From assembly GCF_029360665.1 (NCBI RefSeq), contig NZ_JARDUB010000006.1:434001-498000 (forward strand): a stretch of 64,000 nucleotides of DNA, written 5' to 3'. Numbering within the stretch: position 1 is the first letter of the stretch; each line of letters begins with the position of its first letter. Source of the DNA: Eudoraea chungangensis. GTDB taxonomy: Bacteria; Bacteroidota; Bacteroidia; Flavobacteriales; Flavobacteriaceae. Positions 1 through 8,008 of the stretch are shown here, piece after piece. The position numbers were made by a program, and so were the translations under genes. Below the pieces are notes generated by a model, which did not search any database, was not told where the DNA came from, and worked only from the letters and a program-made list of their open reading frames with translations.

Positions 1-1461
1 AATAGTAAAAGCATCTGTGCTTTCATTCATAATCTGAAAACTTTTGATCATAATTACAAAGTCTTCTAACTTGCGTTTTGTCCCTGAATTAATTTTAAGA
101 TCCATTTGGGATAGGTGTTCCATGATCTCAAAAATAGACTTGTTGTACTGATTGGCTGCAACGGTTAACCTGTCTATAGTGGTTTGTCCAATTCCTCTTG
201 TCGGAAAATTAATAACTCTTTTTAAAGCTTCTTCGTCATTTGAATTTATGATCAATCGCAAATACGACAATACATCTTTAATCTCTTTTCTTTGATAAAA
301 AGATAAGCCCCCATATATTCTATAGGGAATATCTCTTTTGCGCAAACCATCTTCAATAGCCCTAGACTGAGAATTGGTTCTATATAATACCGCAAAATCT
401 CCGTTTGGCAATTGCTCTTGCATCTTATGCTCAAAAATAGAACCCGCTACATAGCGGCCCTCTTCGGCATCAGTTGGGCTCCTATGTATTCTGATTGGGG
501 AACCTTCGTCATTATCTGTCCAGACTACTTTCTCAAGTTGATTTTTATTATGTGCAATAATGGTATTCGCAGCATTCACAATATTTTTAGTTGATCGATA
601 ATTCTGTTCCAATCTGTAGACACTTACATCATCATAGTCTCTTTGAAAATTCAGAATATTTGAAATATTTGCCCCTCTAAAAGAGTAAATACTTTGCGCG
701 TCGTCTCCAACCACACAGATGTTCTGATATCTATCGGCCAATGCCTTTACTATTAAATATTGGGAGTGATTTGTATCCTGATACTCATCTACAAGTATAT
801 ACTTAAAACGTTCTTGATATTTCATCAACACCTCCGGAAATCTATTCAAAAGCTCATTAGTACGAAGTAGTAAATCATCAAAATCCATAGCTCCTGCCTT
901 AAAGCAACGGTCTACATAGTTTTGGTAAATCTCCCCAAGTCTAGGACGCTTTGCCATGGCATCTGCTTCCATTAACTCCGGGTTCTGGAAATACGCCCGG
1001 ACGGTGATAAGACTATTCTTATAGGACGAGATTCTATTTTGAACCTGCTTGTATTTATACACATCCTTATCTAATCCCATTTCTTTAATAATTGAGGAGA
1101 TCAGACGTTGAGAATCCTGGGTGTCGTATATAGTAAAATTACTAGGATAGCCTAATTTATTACCATCGAATCTTAATAGGCGGGCAAAAACAGAATGAAA
1201 CGTCCCCATCCAGAGATTCTTTGCTTCCGAACCCCCAACAATAGTGGCTATCCTCTTCTTCATCTCCCTTGCCGCCTTATTCGTAAATGTCAGAGCAAGA
1301 ATATTAAACGGATCTACCCCCTGACTCATTAAATGGGCAATTCTATAGGTTAGTACTCTGGTCTTACCAGAACCCGCCCCCGCAATTACCATTAAAGCCC
1401 CTTCCTTCTGTAAAACAGGTCCCCTCTGGGCTTCATTTAATTCATCAATAAAATTGCTCAA
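1..1461 (-). CDS. uvrD: UvrD/PcrA-type ATP-dependent DNA helicase (3' end outside window)
   Basis: Superfamily 1A 3'-5' helicase for nucleotide excision repair, mismatch repair or replication restart. The reverse-strand translation begins SNFIDELNEAQ and carries the Walker A motif AGAGSGKTR, the TFTNKAAREM motif Ia, the Walker B DEYQDTN, VVGDDAQSIYSFRGA (motif III) and EQNYRST (motif IV). The frame stays open to base 1, so about 487 residues are seen and the C-terminal third is outside. There is no ATG between the upstream in-frame stop near 1522 and the conserved N-terminus. I chose the TTG at 1459-1461, which gives a family-like start about five residues before the DELNEAQ block. ATT or ATA codons further upstream are less likely. 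Confidence 0.93.
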   Translation of the reverse strand, partial: MSNFIDELNEAQRGPVLQKEGALMVIAGAGSGKTRVLTYRIAHLMSQGVDPFNILALTFTNKAAREMKKRIATIVGGSEAKNLWMGTFHSVFARLLRFDGNKLGYPSNFTIYDTQDSQRLISSIIKEMGLDKDVYKYKQVQNRISSYKNSLITVRAYFQNPELMEADAMAKRPRLGEIYQNYVDRCFKAGAMDFDDLLLRTNELLNRFPEVLMKYQERFKYILVDEYQDTNHSQYLIVKALADRYQNICVVGDDAQSIYSFRGANISNILNFQRDYDDVSVYRLEQNYRSTKNIVNAANTIIAHNKNQLEKVVWTDNDEGSPIRIHRSPTDAEEGRYVAGSIFEHKMQEQLPNGDFAVLYRTNSQSRAIEDGLRKRDIPYRIYGGLSFYQRKEIKDVLSYLRLIINSNDEEALKRVINFPTRGIGQTTIDRLTVAANQYNKSIFEIMEHLSQMDLKINSGTKRKLEDFVIMIKSFQIMNESTDAFTI

Positions 1462-1585
1462 AACATCATTTAATTTATGCTGTGAATTTAGCCATATTTC
1501 CTTTGAGGAAAAAATGGTGACTTAATAATTCATAGGAAAGGTTTAGATTTCATTGCATTTTGAATATATTTAGAAAATATAGCTT

Positions 1586-2134
1586 ATGGTGACTAACAAG
1601 ACATATCTTATCGGACTTTTATTTCTTTTGCTTTTTTGTCTTACAATACAGGCTCAAGAAAAAAAATCCGGACCTATCCTCAAAGATTATGGGACAGTAT
1701 GGTCGGTACAGAATCCAGATTTTACTACACAAAAGAATACAGTTTATAAAGTGGTCTTCGACATAATGAATAGTCCGGATTCGCCTAAAGAATTAAACCG
1801 AAGTATAGAAACCGCTGCTCGTTTCCTAAATATGCATACACAGGCAGGGGTTCCTTTAGAAAACCTTAAAGTTGCTTTGGTGGTGCATAATATGGCTTCT
1901 AAAGATCTTTTAGATAGTAAGTTTTATGAAACAAAATACAGTGTTGACAATCCCAATCAGCAATTAATAGAAGGTCTACTAAAGGCAAATGTTTCTGTTA
2001 TTTTTTGTGGGCAATCATCCCTTTCTAGGGAAATACCCATAACGGAAACCATAGAGGGCACCCAGCTTGCGCTTTCCGCTATGACGGCACTTATTCTGCT
2101 TCAAAACCAAGGCTATCGTCTAATTAAATTCTAA
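1586..2134 (+). CDS. Secreted DsrE-family protein
   Basis: 182 residues. An N-terminal signal peptide (hydrophobic residues 7-20, likely cleavage after IQAQ) is followed by a DsrE/DsrF-like alpha/beta domain. The VVFDI strand, the VALVVHN strand and VIFCGQS with Cys141 match the layout of that sulfur-relay fold, in which a cysteine at this place can carry sulfur. The exact substrate cannot be read from the sequence, and the periplasmic location sets it apart from the cytoplasmic DsrE proteins. It lies 10 nt upstream of the M20 hydrolase gene, so the two are probably co-transcribed. It is divergent from the helicase. Confidence 0.75.
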   Translation: MVTNKTYLIGLLFLLLFCLTIQAQEKKSGPILKDYGTVWSVQNPDFTTQKNTVYKVVFDIMNSPDSPKELNRSIETAARFLNMHTQAGVPLENLKVALVVHNMASKDLLDSKFYETKYSVDNPNQQLIEGLLKANVSVIFCGQSSLSREIPITETIEGTQLALSAMTALILLQNQGYRLIKF

Positions 2135-2144
2135 TATATTACCT

Positions 2145-3422
2145 ATGCAAAAGCATGTATTTATCATTTTACTGCTCTCAGTAACCACCTTGTTTTCTCA
2201 ACAAGTCTTGTCCGAAGAAATATATAATTCTATGGAAGAAAAAGTCATAACCTGGAGGAGAGAGATCCACAAGAATCCAGAATTGTCGAATAGAGAATTT
2301 CAGACAGCAGAAAAAATTAGTGCACATCTGAAGTCTTTGGGAATCGAGGTTCAAACGGGAGTTGCTCATACAGGAGTTGTAGGAATTATTAAGGGAAGTA
2401 AACCGGGAAAGGTAGTTGCCTTAAGAGCAGATATTGACGCCCTGCCTGTCACGGAACGTAATGATCTAGAATTTAAATCGCAGGTTACCTCAGAATTTCT
2501 AGGAAAAAAAGTAGGGGTTATGCACGCCTGTGGTCATGACACCCATACAGCTATTTTGATGGGTGTAGCAGAGATCATGTCCAAAAATAAAAATAAGATA
2601 AGGGGTACGGTAAAGTTTATTTTCCAACCGGCAGAAGAAGGTCCGCCACCTGGAGAAGAAGGCGGAGCCTTGTTAATGGTAAAAGAGGGGGTCTTAAAAA
2701 ATCCGGATGTTGATGTTATTTTTGGTTTGCACATAAATTCAGCTACGCCTGTTGGGGTTATCCGATATAAGTCGGGTGGTGCTATGGCAGCAGCACAACG
2801 CTTTGTGATAAACGTAAGTGGAAAACAAACCCATGGTTCACAGCCGTGGTCAGGAGTTGATCCTATATATATAAGCGCGAAAATAATTGACGGATTGCAG
2901 TCTATTGTTAGCAGAGAAGTCACCCTTACCAAGGAAGCTGTTGTTATCTCTGTGGGTAAAATTCAAGCCGGAGTTCGTTCCAATATCATTCCAGAAAGCG
3001 CCGAAATGATCGGTACCATCCGAACTCTGGATTACGATATGCAAAAAAAGGTGAATTTAAGAATGACAGAAATGGTAAGGGATATTGCAAAAGCATATAA
3101 TGGAGAAGCTACCATTGTAATTGAAAACTCTACTGATATTACGTATAATGATCCCGCATTGGTTGCTGAAATGATTCCTACCCTGGAAAGAATTGCGGGA
3201 AAGGAAAATGTTCTAACACAGAATGCAATTACCGGGGCAGAGGATTTTTCTTATTTTCAGAGAGAAGTACCCGGATTCTTCTTTTTTCTTGGAGGAATGA
3301 CTCCAGGGAATACAGAGGCTTTTCCTCACCATACCCCTGATTTTAAAATAGACGACAGTGGCCTTCTGTTAGGAGTTAAGGCTCTTACGGAGTTAACTAT
3401 GGACTATTTAAACAACAATTAA
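2145..3422 (+). CDS. Secreted M20 family metallo-amidohydrolase (N-acyl amino acid / hippurate hydrolase type)
   Basis: 425 residues with a signal peptide (about residues 1-19, ending LFSQQ). Family M20D signatures: ADIDALP (95-101), the metal-binding HACGHDTH (127-134, with Cys129 and His131), QPAEEG with the catalytic and metal-ligand Glu pair (164-165), a dimerisation domain containing GKQTHGSQPW, and a late metal His in FPHHTPDF. Such enzymes hydrolyse N-acyl amino acids, aminoacylated conjugates or amide-linked peptides. The signal peptide predicts action in the periplasm. The substrate is unknown. It is co-directional with the DsrE-like gene 10 nt upstream. Confidence 0.9.
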   Translation: MQKHVFIILLLSVTTLFSQQVLSEEIYNSMEEKVITWRREIHKNPELSNREFQTAEKISAHLKSLGIEVQTGVAHTGVVGIIKGSKPGKVVALRADIDALPVTERNDLEFKSQVTSEFLGKKVGVMHACGHDTHTAILMGVAEIMSKNKNKIRGTVKFIFQPAEEGPPPGEEGGALLMVKEGVLKNPDVDVIFGLHINSATPVGVIRYKSGGAMAAAQRFVINVSGKQTHGSQPWSGVDPIYISAKIIDGLQSIVSREVTLTKEAVVISVGKIQAGVRSNIIPESAEMIGTIRTLDYDMQKKVNLRMTEMVRDIAKAYNGEATIVIENSTDITYNDPALVAEMIPTLERIAGKENVLTQNAITGAEDFSYFQREVPGFFFFLGGMTPGNTEAFPHHTPDFKIDDSGLLLGVKALTELTMDYLNNN

Positions 3423-3466
3423 TGATTGGAACAAGTTAAAAAATACCTCGGCTACCTAAAATAGAT

Positions 3467-3474
3467 TATTTTTG
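3467..3474 (+). promoter_or_regulatory. Candidate -7 element (TATTTTTG)
   Basis: Matches the Bacteroidota -7 consensus TAnnTTTG and lies 54 nt upstream of the ATG at 3529. No TTG is found at the usual 17-23 nt spacing, so this is a partial match. Confidence 0.35.
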
Positions 3475-3528
3475 TGGGCTGTATTTCCACTTAGAGAATT
3501 GAGACTAATTTAAAAATCCATGTAACTC

Positions 3529-4302
3529 ATGAATAAACGAATATTTGTAGCCTGTATTCTGGCCCTTACAGGCTTAGGTCTAACGGCCCAAAGTAAGAAA
3601 GATTTAATGGCAGAAGTAAATAATCTGCAGTCCGAGTTGGAAGCCACCAAAACCGAATTAGTAGAAGCAAAAAAGAATGCAAAGGTCAGTGAGGCCCAAG
3701 CCGCTTCTTATGAATCTCAGCTAGCAGAAGTTCAGGCGAATAATGCTACTCTCTTGACCAATCTAAACAATTTTACAGAGCAGTCTAATCAGAAGTTGGA
3801 TAATTTAAGTGGGGTAATGGAAACCCTTAGAAAAAAAGAGGAAGAATTAAAATTCATTAATGAATCTTTGACCAGCAATGATTCTATTTCGTTAATAGTG
3901 CTGACCAATTTTAAACAAACCTTGGGAGAATCGGCAAACATCGGTGTAGAAAAAGGAGCTATTACGGTTATTATGCCATACAGCTCTCTTTTTGATGGCA
4001 ATGGAAATACCACAAAACTAAAGGGTAATGCAGACGAGACAATTGCTAAAATCGCATCTGTCCTAAAGTCTAATCCGCAGATGATAATGAGCATTGAAAA
4101 TCAGACAGCCGAAACAAGTAGTTATGCCAGTGTTTTAGCACAAAGTGGTTCTCTTATTACCGCCTTTGGAGAAACGCATGCTATTCCGTCCGATAGAATG
4201 ATTCTAACCAGAACTACCAACCCTTCAAATACAATTAGGTTTAAAATCCATCCGGATTTTAATTCTTTTTATCTCCAATTAAGGCAAAATATGAAGAAAT
4301 AG
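3529..4302 (+). CDS. Secreted coiled-coil protein with a degenerate OmpA-like domain
   Basis: 257 residues. A signal peptide (1-20, ending LTAQ) is followed by a long heptad-rich coiled coil (about 22-125: EVNNLQSELEATKTEL and so on). The C-terminal part (about 135-240) resembles the OmpA/MotB peptidoglycan-binding fold: IMPYSSLFDGNG, KLKGNADETIAKIASVLKSNP, then a strand where OmpA has its NxTD block. The usual Asp and Arg ligands for diaminopimelate are not evident (SIENQTAETSSYA), so peptidoglycan binding is doubtful. It stands alone between longer intergenic gaps. Function is not known. A periplasmic spacer or envelope-organising role is inference. Confidence 0.65.
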   Translation: MNKRIFVACILALTGLGLTAQSKKDLMAEVNNLQSELEATKTELVEAKKNAKVSEAQAASYESQLAEVQANNATLLTNLNNFTEQSNQKLDNLSGVMETLRKKEEELKFINESLTSNDSISLIVLTNFKQTLGESANIGVEKGAITVIMPYSSLFDGNGNTTKLKGNADETIAKIASVLKSNPQMIMSIENQTAETSSYASVLAQSGSLITAFGETHAIPSDRMILTRTTNPSNTIRFKIHPDFNSFYLQLRQNMKK

Positions 4303-4401
4303 GCCAACAATGTATTTGAATAGGGCCTAGCCGTAGTTGGAGAATAATTTTTTTTGCAATTCATCGTTGTAAGTGCATAACCAAACTAAATTACTTCAAA
4401 A

Positions 4402-4920
4402 ATGACTGGAGACGGAATATTTCAACTCTTTGCTTTTCTTTTACCAGCAGTAGTTACAGGCGCTGTTGCTTTTTATTTTTTTAGACTTCATACCCGCAAC
4501 GAAGAAGGAAGGAGAAGGTTTCTCTTGCATAAAGATTCACAGAAAAATACACTCCCAATTAGACTTCAGGCCTATGAGAGAATGGCACTATTTTTAGAGA
4601 GAATTGCTATTCCCAGTTTGGTAGTTAGAGTGGCTCCCAAATCTACTAACAAAAACGACTATGAGCAATTACTTACCAGAACCATTGAAAAAGAATTTGA
4701 TCACAATCTTTCGCAGCAAATATATATGACTGATGAATGCTGGAATATAATTAAGGCTGCAAAGAATGCTACAATACAATCTATACGTAAGGCCGGAATG
4801 AGCGAATCGGACAACGCTGACAAATTAAGAGAAGACATTCTAAATGCTACTATGGATAAACAGTCCCCTTCGGCAACTGCCTTGGCCTATGTTAAAAAGG
4901 AAATAGGGGAACTCTGGTAA
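4402..4920 (+). CDS. Conserved flavobacterial membrane-anchored protein of unknown function
   Basis: 172 residues. One N-terminal transmembrane helix (about residues 6-27, FQLFAFLLPAVVTGAVAFYFF) is followed by a basic loop (HTRNEEGRRRF) and a soluble, mostly helical domain with the recognisable block LPIRLQAYERMALFLERI. From memory this is a conserved Bacteroidota family named only as a DUF (DUF7935-like). I cannot confirm the name from sequence alone and no catalytic motif is visible. Topology suggests a cytoplasmic domain facing inward. It is convergent with the patatin gene, 11 nt away, with no obvious terminator between. Confidence 0.7.
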   Translation: MTGDGIFQLFAFLLPAVVTGAVAFYFFRLHTRNEEGRRRFLLHKDSQKNTLPIRLQAYERMALFLERIAIPSLVVRVAPKSTNKNDYEQLLTRTIEKEFDHNLSQQIYMTDECWNIIKAAKNATIQSIRKAGMSESDNADKLREDILNATMDKQSPSATALAYVKKEIGELW

Positions 4921-4931
4921 ATAAAAAAGAT

Positions 4932-5846
4932 CTAAGTTTCATGTTCTGGATCTATTGCGCTTAGTTGTTGGTTTTTAGACTGCGCAAAAGCAAAGCCAGA
5001 ATCCCACCATTTCGTCATCTTATCTTTATCAAAAATTAAAGAATTAGTAGTAAGTACTACTGGAGTGTAATAAAAATTAATGATGGCATCGTGGTTGTTT
5101 GCTACAAATTTGCCAATTCTAATATTTTGTCTTTCAATTCTGTCGAGCATAAAAGCAAACATGGAAGTTAATAATGCAAAAGGGTTTTTAGAAGGAAGTC
5201 TATTCAGATGAGTAATTTCTGTCTGTAAAACAATAGCATCTACTACAGTTGCACCTCTTTTTATGGCTTCTTCAATGGGTACCATGCTTCCAAGTCCACC
5301 GTCGGCATACTCGCAACCATCTTTTCGCACAAGAGTCATAAATGGTGTATAATTGCAAGAAATCCAGATCCATTCACAAAAGTCATCGTATCCAAAGTCC
5401 TTTATAGACTTGTATTCTACCGTGTTTAATGAAAGATTGGAGACGGTAACCACTATATCCTTAAAATCGTTTTTTAATACTCGAAACTCTTCAAGGCTTA
5501 AAGTTTCTCTAATTAGTGTCAAAAGATTGTGACTTTCTCCAAAAGTTAGACTGCCATTATAAAAATTCTTTAAAACATTCCAATGGTTTATACCAATGGT
5601 ATCCATTCCATGTTTTTTCTGAATAATAAAGGGACAGTTGCTAAAAATACTGTGCTGATCTACCGAAGTATAAACCTGTTTTATTTTTTCAATTTCGCCC
5701 AGAGCTAAGTGTGAAATAAGCAAGCTTCCGGTAGAAGTCCCTAGAAAGAGGTCATATTTGTATTTTAATTCCTCCATTAGGTATTGGGCTACCCCTCCGG
5801 CAAATGCTCCTTTACTTCCCCCCCCAGAAATAACTAAGGCTCTCAT
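4932..5846 (-). CDS. Patatin-like phospholipase
   Basis: 304 residues, no signal peptide, so a cytoplasmic lipid acyl hydrolase. The start MRALVISGGGSKGAFAGG gives the oxyanion-hole motif GGGSKG (8-13). The nucleophile elbow is GTSTG (36-40, Ser38). The dyad Asp is in ADGGLGSMVP (Asp182). All catalytic parts of the patatin Ser-Asp dyad are therefore present. The gene starts inside the last 4 nt of the M1 aminopeptidase gene (ATGA overlap), which points to translational coupling. Its lipid substrate is not evident. Confidence 0.9.
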   Translation of the reverse strand: MRALVISGGGSKGAFAGGVAQYLMEELKYKYDLFLGTSTGSLLISHLALGEIEKIKQVYTSVDQHSIFSNCPFIIQKKHGMDTIGINHWNVLKNFYNGSLTFGESHNLLTLIRETLSLEEFRVLKNDFKDIVVTVSNLSLNTVEYKSIKDFGYDDFCEWIWISCNYTPFMTLVRKDGCEYADGGLGSMVPIEEAIKRGATVVDAIVLQTEITHLNRLPSKNPFALLTSMFAFMLDRIERQNIRIGKFVANNHDAIINFYYTPVVLTTNSLIFDKDKMTKWWDSGFAFAQSKNQQLSAIDPEHET

Positions 5847-7927
5847 TTAGTTTTAACTTTAGTTTTAATATAGCGCAAATTAGAATTATTAGTATCCTTT
5901 AATATTTCTAAGATACGTTCCTTTTCATTCTCGTCCGCTAACAGATCGTTTAAAAGTTTTCTAGCATAGTTTCTAAATCGCCAAAAATGATGGTCGGCAG
6001 CTTCCATTAGATCTATCAAATTATTATCCCGTAAAGGAAAAAGACTTATAATCATGCCAAAGGCATTTTGCCTGATTTCGTAGGCATATTGAGGGGAAGT
6101 ATACCCAAACAACTCACTGGCAAAGTTCTGTAAATCCGCATCTGAAGCATAATCTTTGGTTATGAGCGCCAAAGAAAGCCAAAGCAGCCTAAGACTATAA
6201 TTTGGCAGGCCATAGGTCTCTTTGGTCTTATCAAGATATGATTTGCGGTATTCTGGAAAGGAAATCCAAAGTCTATAAAGTGCATTTTCTTGGGTAACAT
6301 AACTCTTATCATTCAGGAGGGATTCAAAATAAGTCCTCAATTCCTGGGGAACTCGATCTTTAGAAACAGACAGCGCCCTGCGGACTAGGAGATTATTTTC
6401 TTCAAAAACATTTATTAGGAAGGGTATATCTATGGATTTTCGATATTTTAATAATACCCTCTCCTTCTGTGTTTCAGATGCGCTTTTCCACCATGGCTGA
6501 ATTACTTCTTGGTTTTTTTCGCTTTCTGTGATAAGCAAACGTTCTAAATCTAAATAATCATTAATATCCTCTGATTGGTCCCTAAGTAATTTTATAGCTT
6601 GGTCATAAGGAAATACCGTACCTACTAACCATTCTTCTTTAAAGTCCCTTAATGAGGTGTTAGAAACTTCCTCTAGTATTTCTAAAAAGTTGGTCACTGT
6701 GACTGTCTGATAACCATATCGGTGCAGATAGGTCTGCATTCCTAGCTTGAAAACTTCCTCTCCCAGCTTATTTGATAAGATAAAAAGTGCCCATGCCCCC
6801 TTCTCGTAAAATGTTATACTACTCGCTAAGGGATTTGTAAGAGCCTCTCCCTTGGCCTCCAAACTTAAATTATGTAGTTGTAATGCAGTATCATAAAGTT
6901 TCCAATAAAAATAATCCTCCCCAAATAGATGTTTTTCGGCTAATAAGGCGTAGTAGGTTGCGAAACCTTCATGTAGCCAATGATGACTAGCATCCTTTTC
7001 AGTAACCATATTACCAAACCACTGATGTGCCAACTCATGCGCATTTACATTGACATAATTTCGATCTAAAAAAGAAATAGAATCGATTACATAAGTATCT
7101 GCAAAGATTGTAGCTGTAGTGTTTTCCATCCCTGCGTAAAGAAAATCTCGCACTGGAACCTGCTTGTATACCTTCCATGGAAAAGGCACACCGATTTCCT
7201 TTACCATAAAATTAAATATCTCTTCCGAATATCTATAAGTTGGCTCTATCTTCAGACTATCCTCAGGATAGCTATAAAGGATTATAGGAATGCCAGATTT
7301 ACTGCTTAGTTCGCTTTTATTATAGTTCCCAATAACAAAGGCCAGCAAATAACTACTCATTGGTGATAGCATACTAAATTTCCATCTCTTACGTCCATTT
7401 TTTGTCTTTGTTTTTAACAGCTTGCCACTTGCAATAACCTCATAATCAGAATTAAAGGTGACTTCTAAGTTAAATAGAACCTTGTCTGACATGTCATCTA
7501 TAGATGGTACCCAATGACTATTTTCCTTACCCTGTCCTTGAGTCCATATCTGATTTTTAGCCTTTGTTCCTTCCCAACCAATAAAATATACTGCGTTTTT
7601 GGGAATCACTTCATATTCAATAGCGATGGAATACTTTTTATTTTTCTTAAACTTATTCCATATAATAAGCTTATTGTGTTCTTCTTTAAAAGGAATTTTT
7701 TTTCCATTCAAAAGAAGGGAAGTATACTTCATATCTACCGCGTTCAGGAAAAGAGAATCGCTATCCTGTTTAACTAGCAAACGGTATTTCACAGAGCCAT
7801 TTATTTTATACGAGAGGGTGTCTATAGTAATTGAAATATCCGCTTGAACAAAATCAATATTTGATTGCTTCTGACAAAATATAACACAGCTAAAAAAAGA
7901 TATAAAAAGATATATAAGGGGTCTCAT
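5843..7927 (-). CDS. M1 family metallopeptidase (aminopeptidase N type), secreted
   Basis: 694 residues. An N-terminal hydrophobic signal (1-18, PLIYLFISFFSCVIFCQ) is followed by the M1 beta-sandwich domain. The exopeptidase motif is AGMENTT (265-271), and the zinc site HELAHQWFGN (297-306) has its third ligand Glu320 in LHEGFATYY. The C-terminal 200 residues are helical, as in the HEAT-like tail of this family. It removes N-terminal residues from peptides, probably in the periplasm. It overlaps the downstream patatin gene by 4 nt and is divergent from recG. Confidence 0.93.
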   Translation of the reverse strand: MRPLIYLFISFFSCVIFCQKQSNIDFVQADISITIDTLSYKINGSVKYRLLVKQDSDSLFLNAVDMKYTSLLLNGKKIPFKEEHNKLIIWNKFKKNKKYSIAIEYEVIPKNAVYFIGWEGTKAKNQIWTQGQGKENSHWVPSIDDMSDKVLFNLEVTFNSDYEVIASGKLLKTKTKNGRKRWKFSMLSPMSSYLLAFVIGNYNKSELSSKSGIPIILYSYPEDSLKIEPTYRYSEEIFNFMVKEIGVPFPWKVYKQVPVRDFLYAGMENTTATIFADTYVIDSISFLDRNYVNVNAHELAHQWFGNMVTEKDASHHWLHEGFATYYALLAEKHLFGEDYFYWKLYDTALQLHNLSLEAKGEALTNPLASSITFYEKGAWALFILSNKLGEEVFKLGMQTYLHRYGYQTVTVTNFLEILEEVSNTSLRDFKEEWLVGTVFPYDQAIKLLRDQSEDINDYLDLERLLITESEKNQEVIQPWWKSASETQKERVLLKYRKSIDIPFLINVFEENNLLVRRALSVSKDRVPQELRTYFESLLNDKSYVTQENALYRLWISFPEYRKSYLDKTKETYGLPNYSLRLLWLSLALITKDYASDADLQNFASELFGYTSPQYAYEIRQNAFGMIISLFPLRDNNLIDLMEAADHHFWRFRNYARKLLNDLLADENEKERILEILKDTNNSNLRYIKTKVKTK

Positions 7928-7952
7928 AAAAGGTATTCGTAATTGAATAATT

Positions 7953-7960
7953 CAAATTTA
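7953..7960 (-). promoter_or_regulatory. Candidate -7 element for the M1 peptidase operon (TAAATTTG on the minus strand)
   Basis: Plus-strand CAAATTTA reads TAAATTTG toward the peptidase gene, 26 nt from its ATG, and fits TAnnTTTG. No TTG at -33 is seen. Confidence 0.35.
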
Positions 7961-8008
7961 GCATTTTACTGTATTGCAGTTGTATGCGCGAACTACTATT
8001 TTCGTTTT

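Noticed and set aside
2534-2932. Long antisense frames within the M20, recG and other genes
   Set aside because: They mirror strong coding frames on the other strand and show no family features of their own.
7943-8008. TTG extension of recG by 22 codons
   Set aside because: The added residues (NNSNLAFYCIAVV) do not match the family, and the ATG at 8009 fits it.
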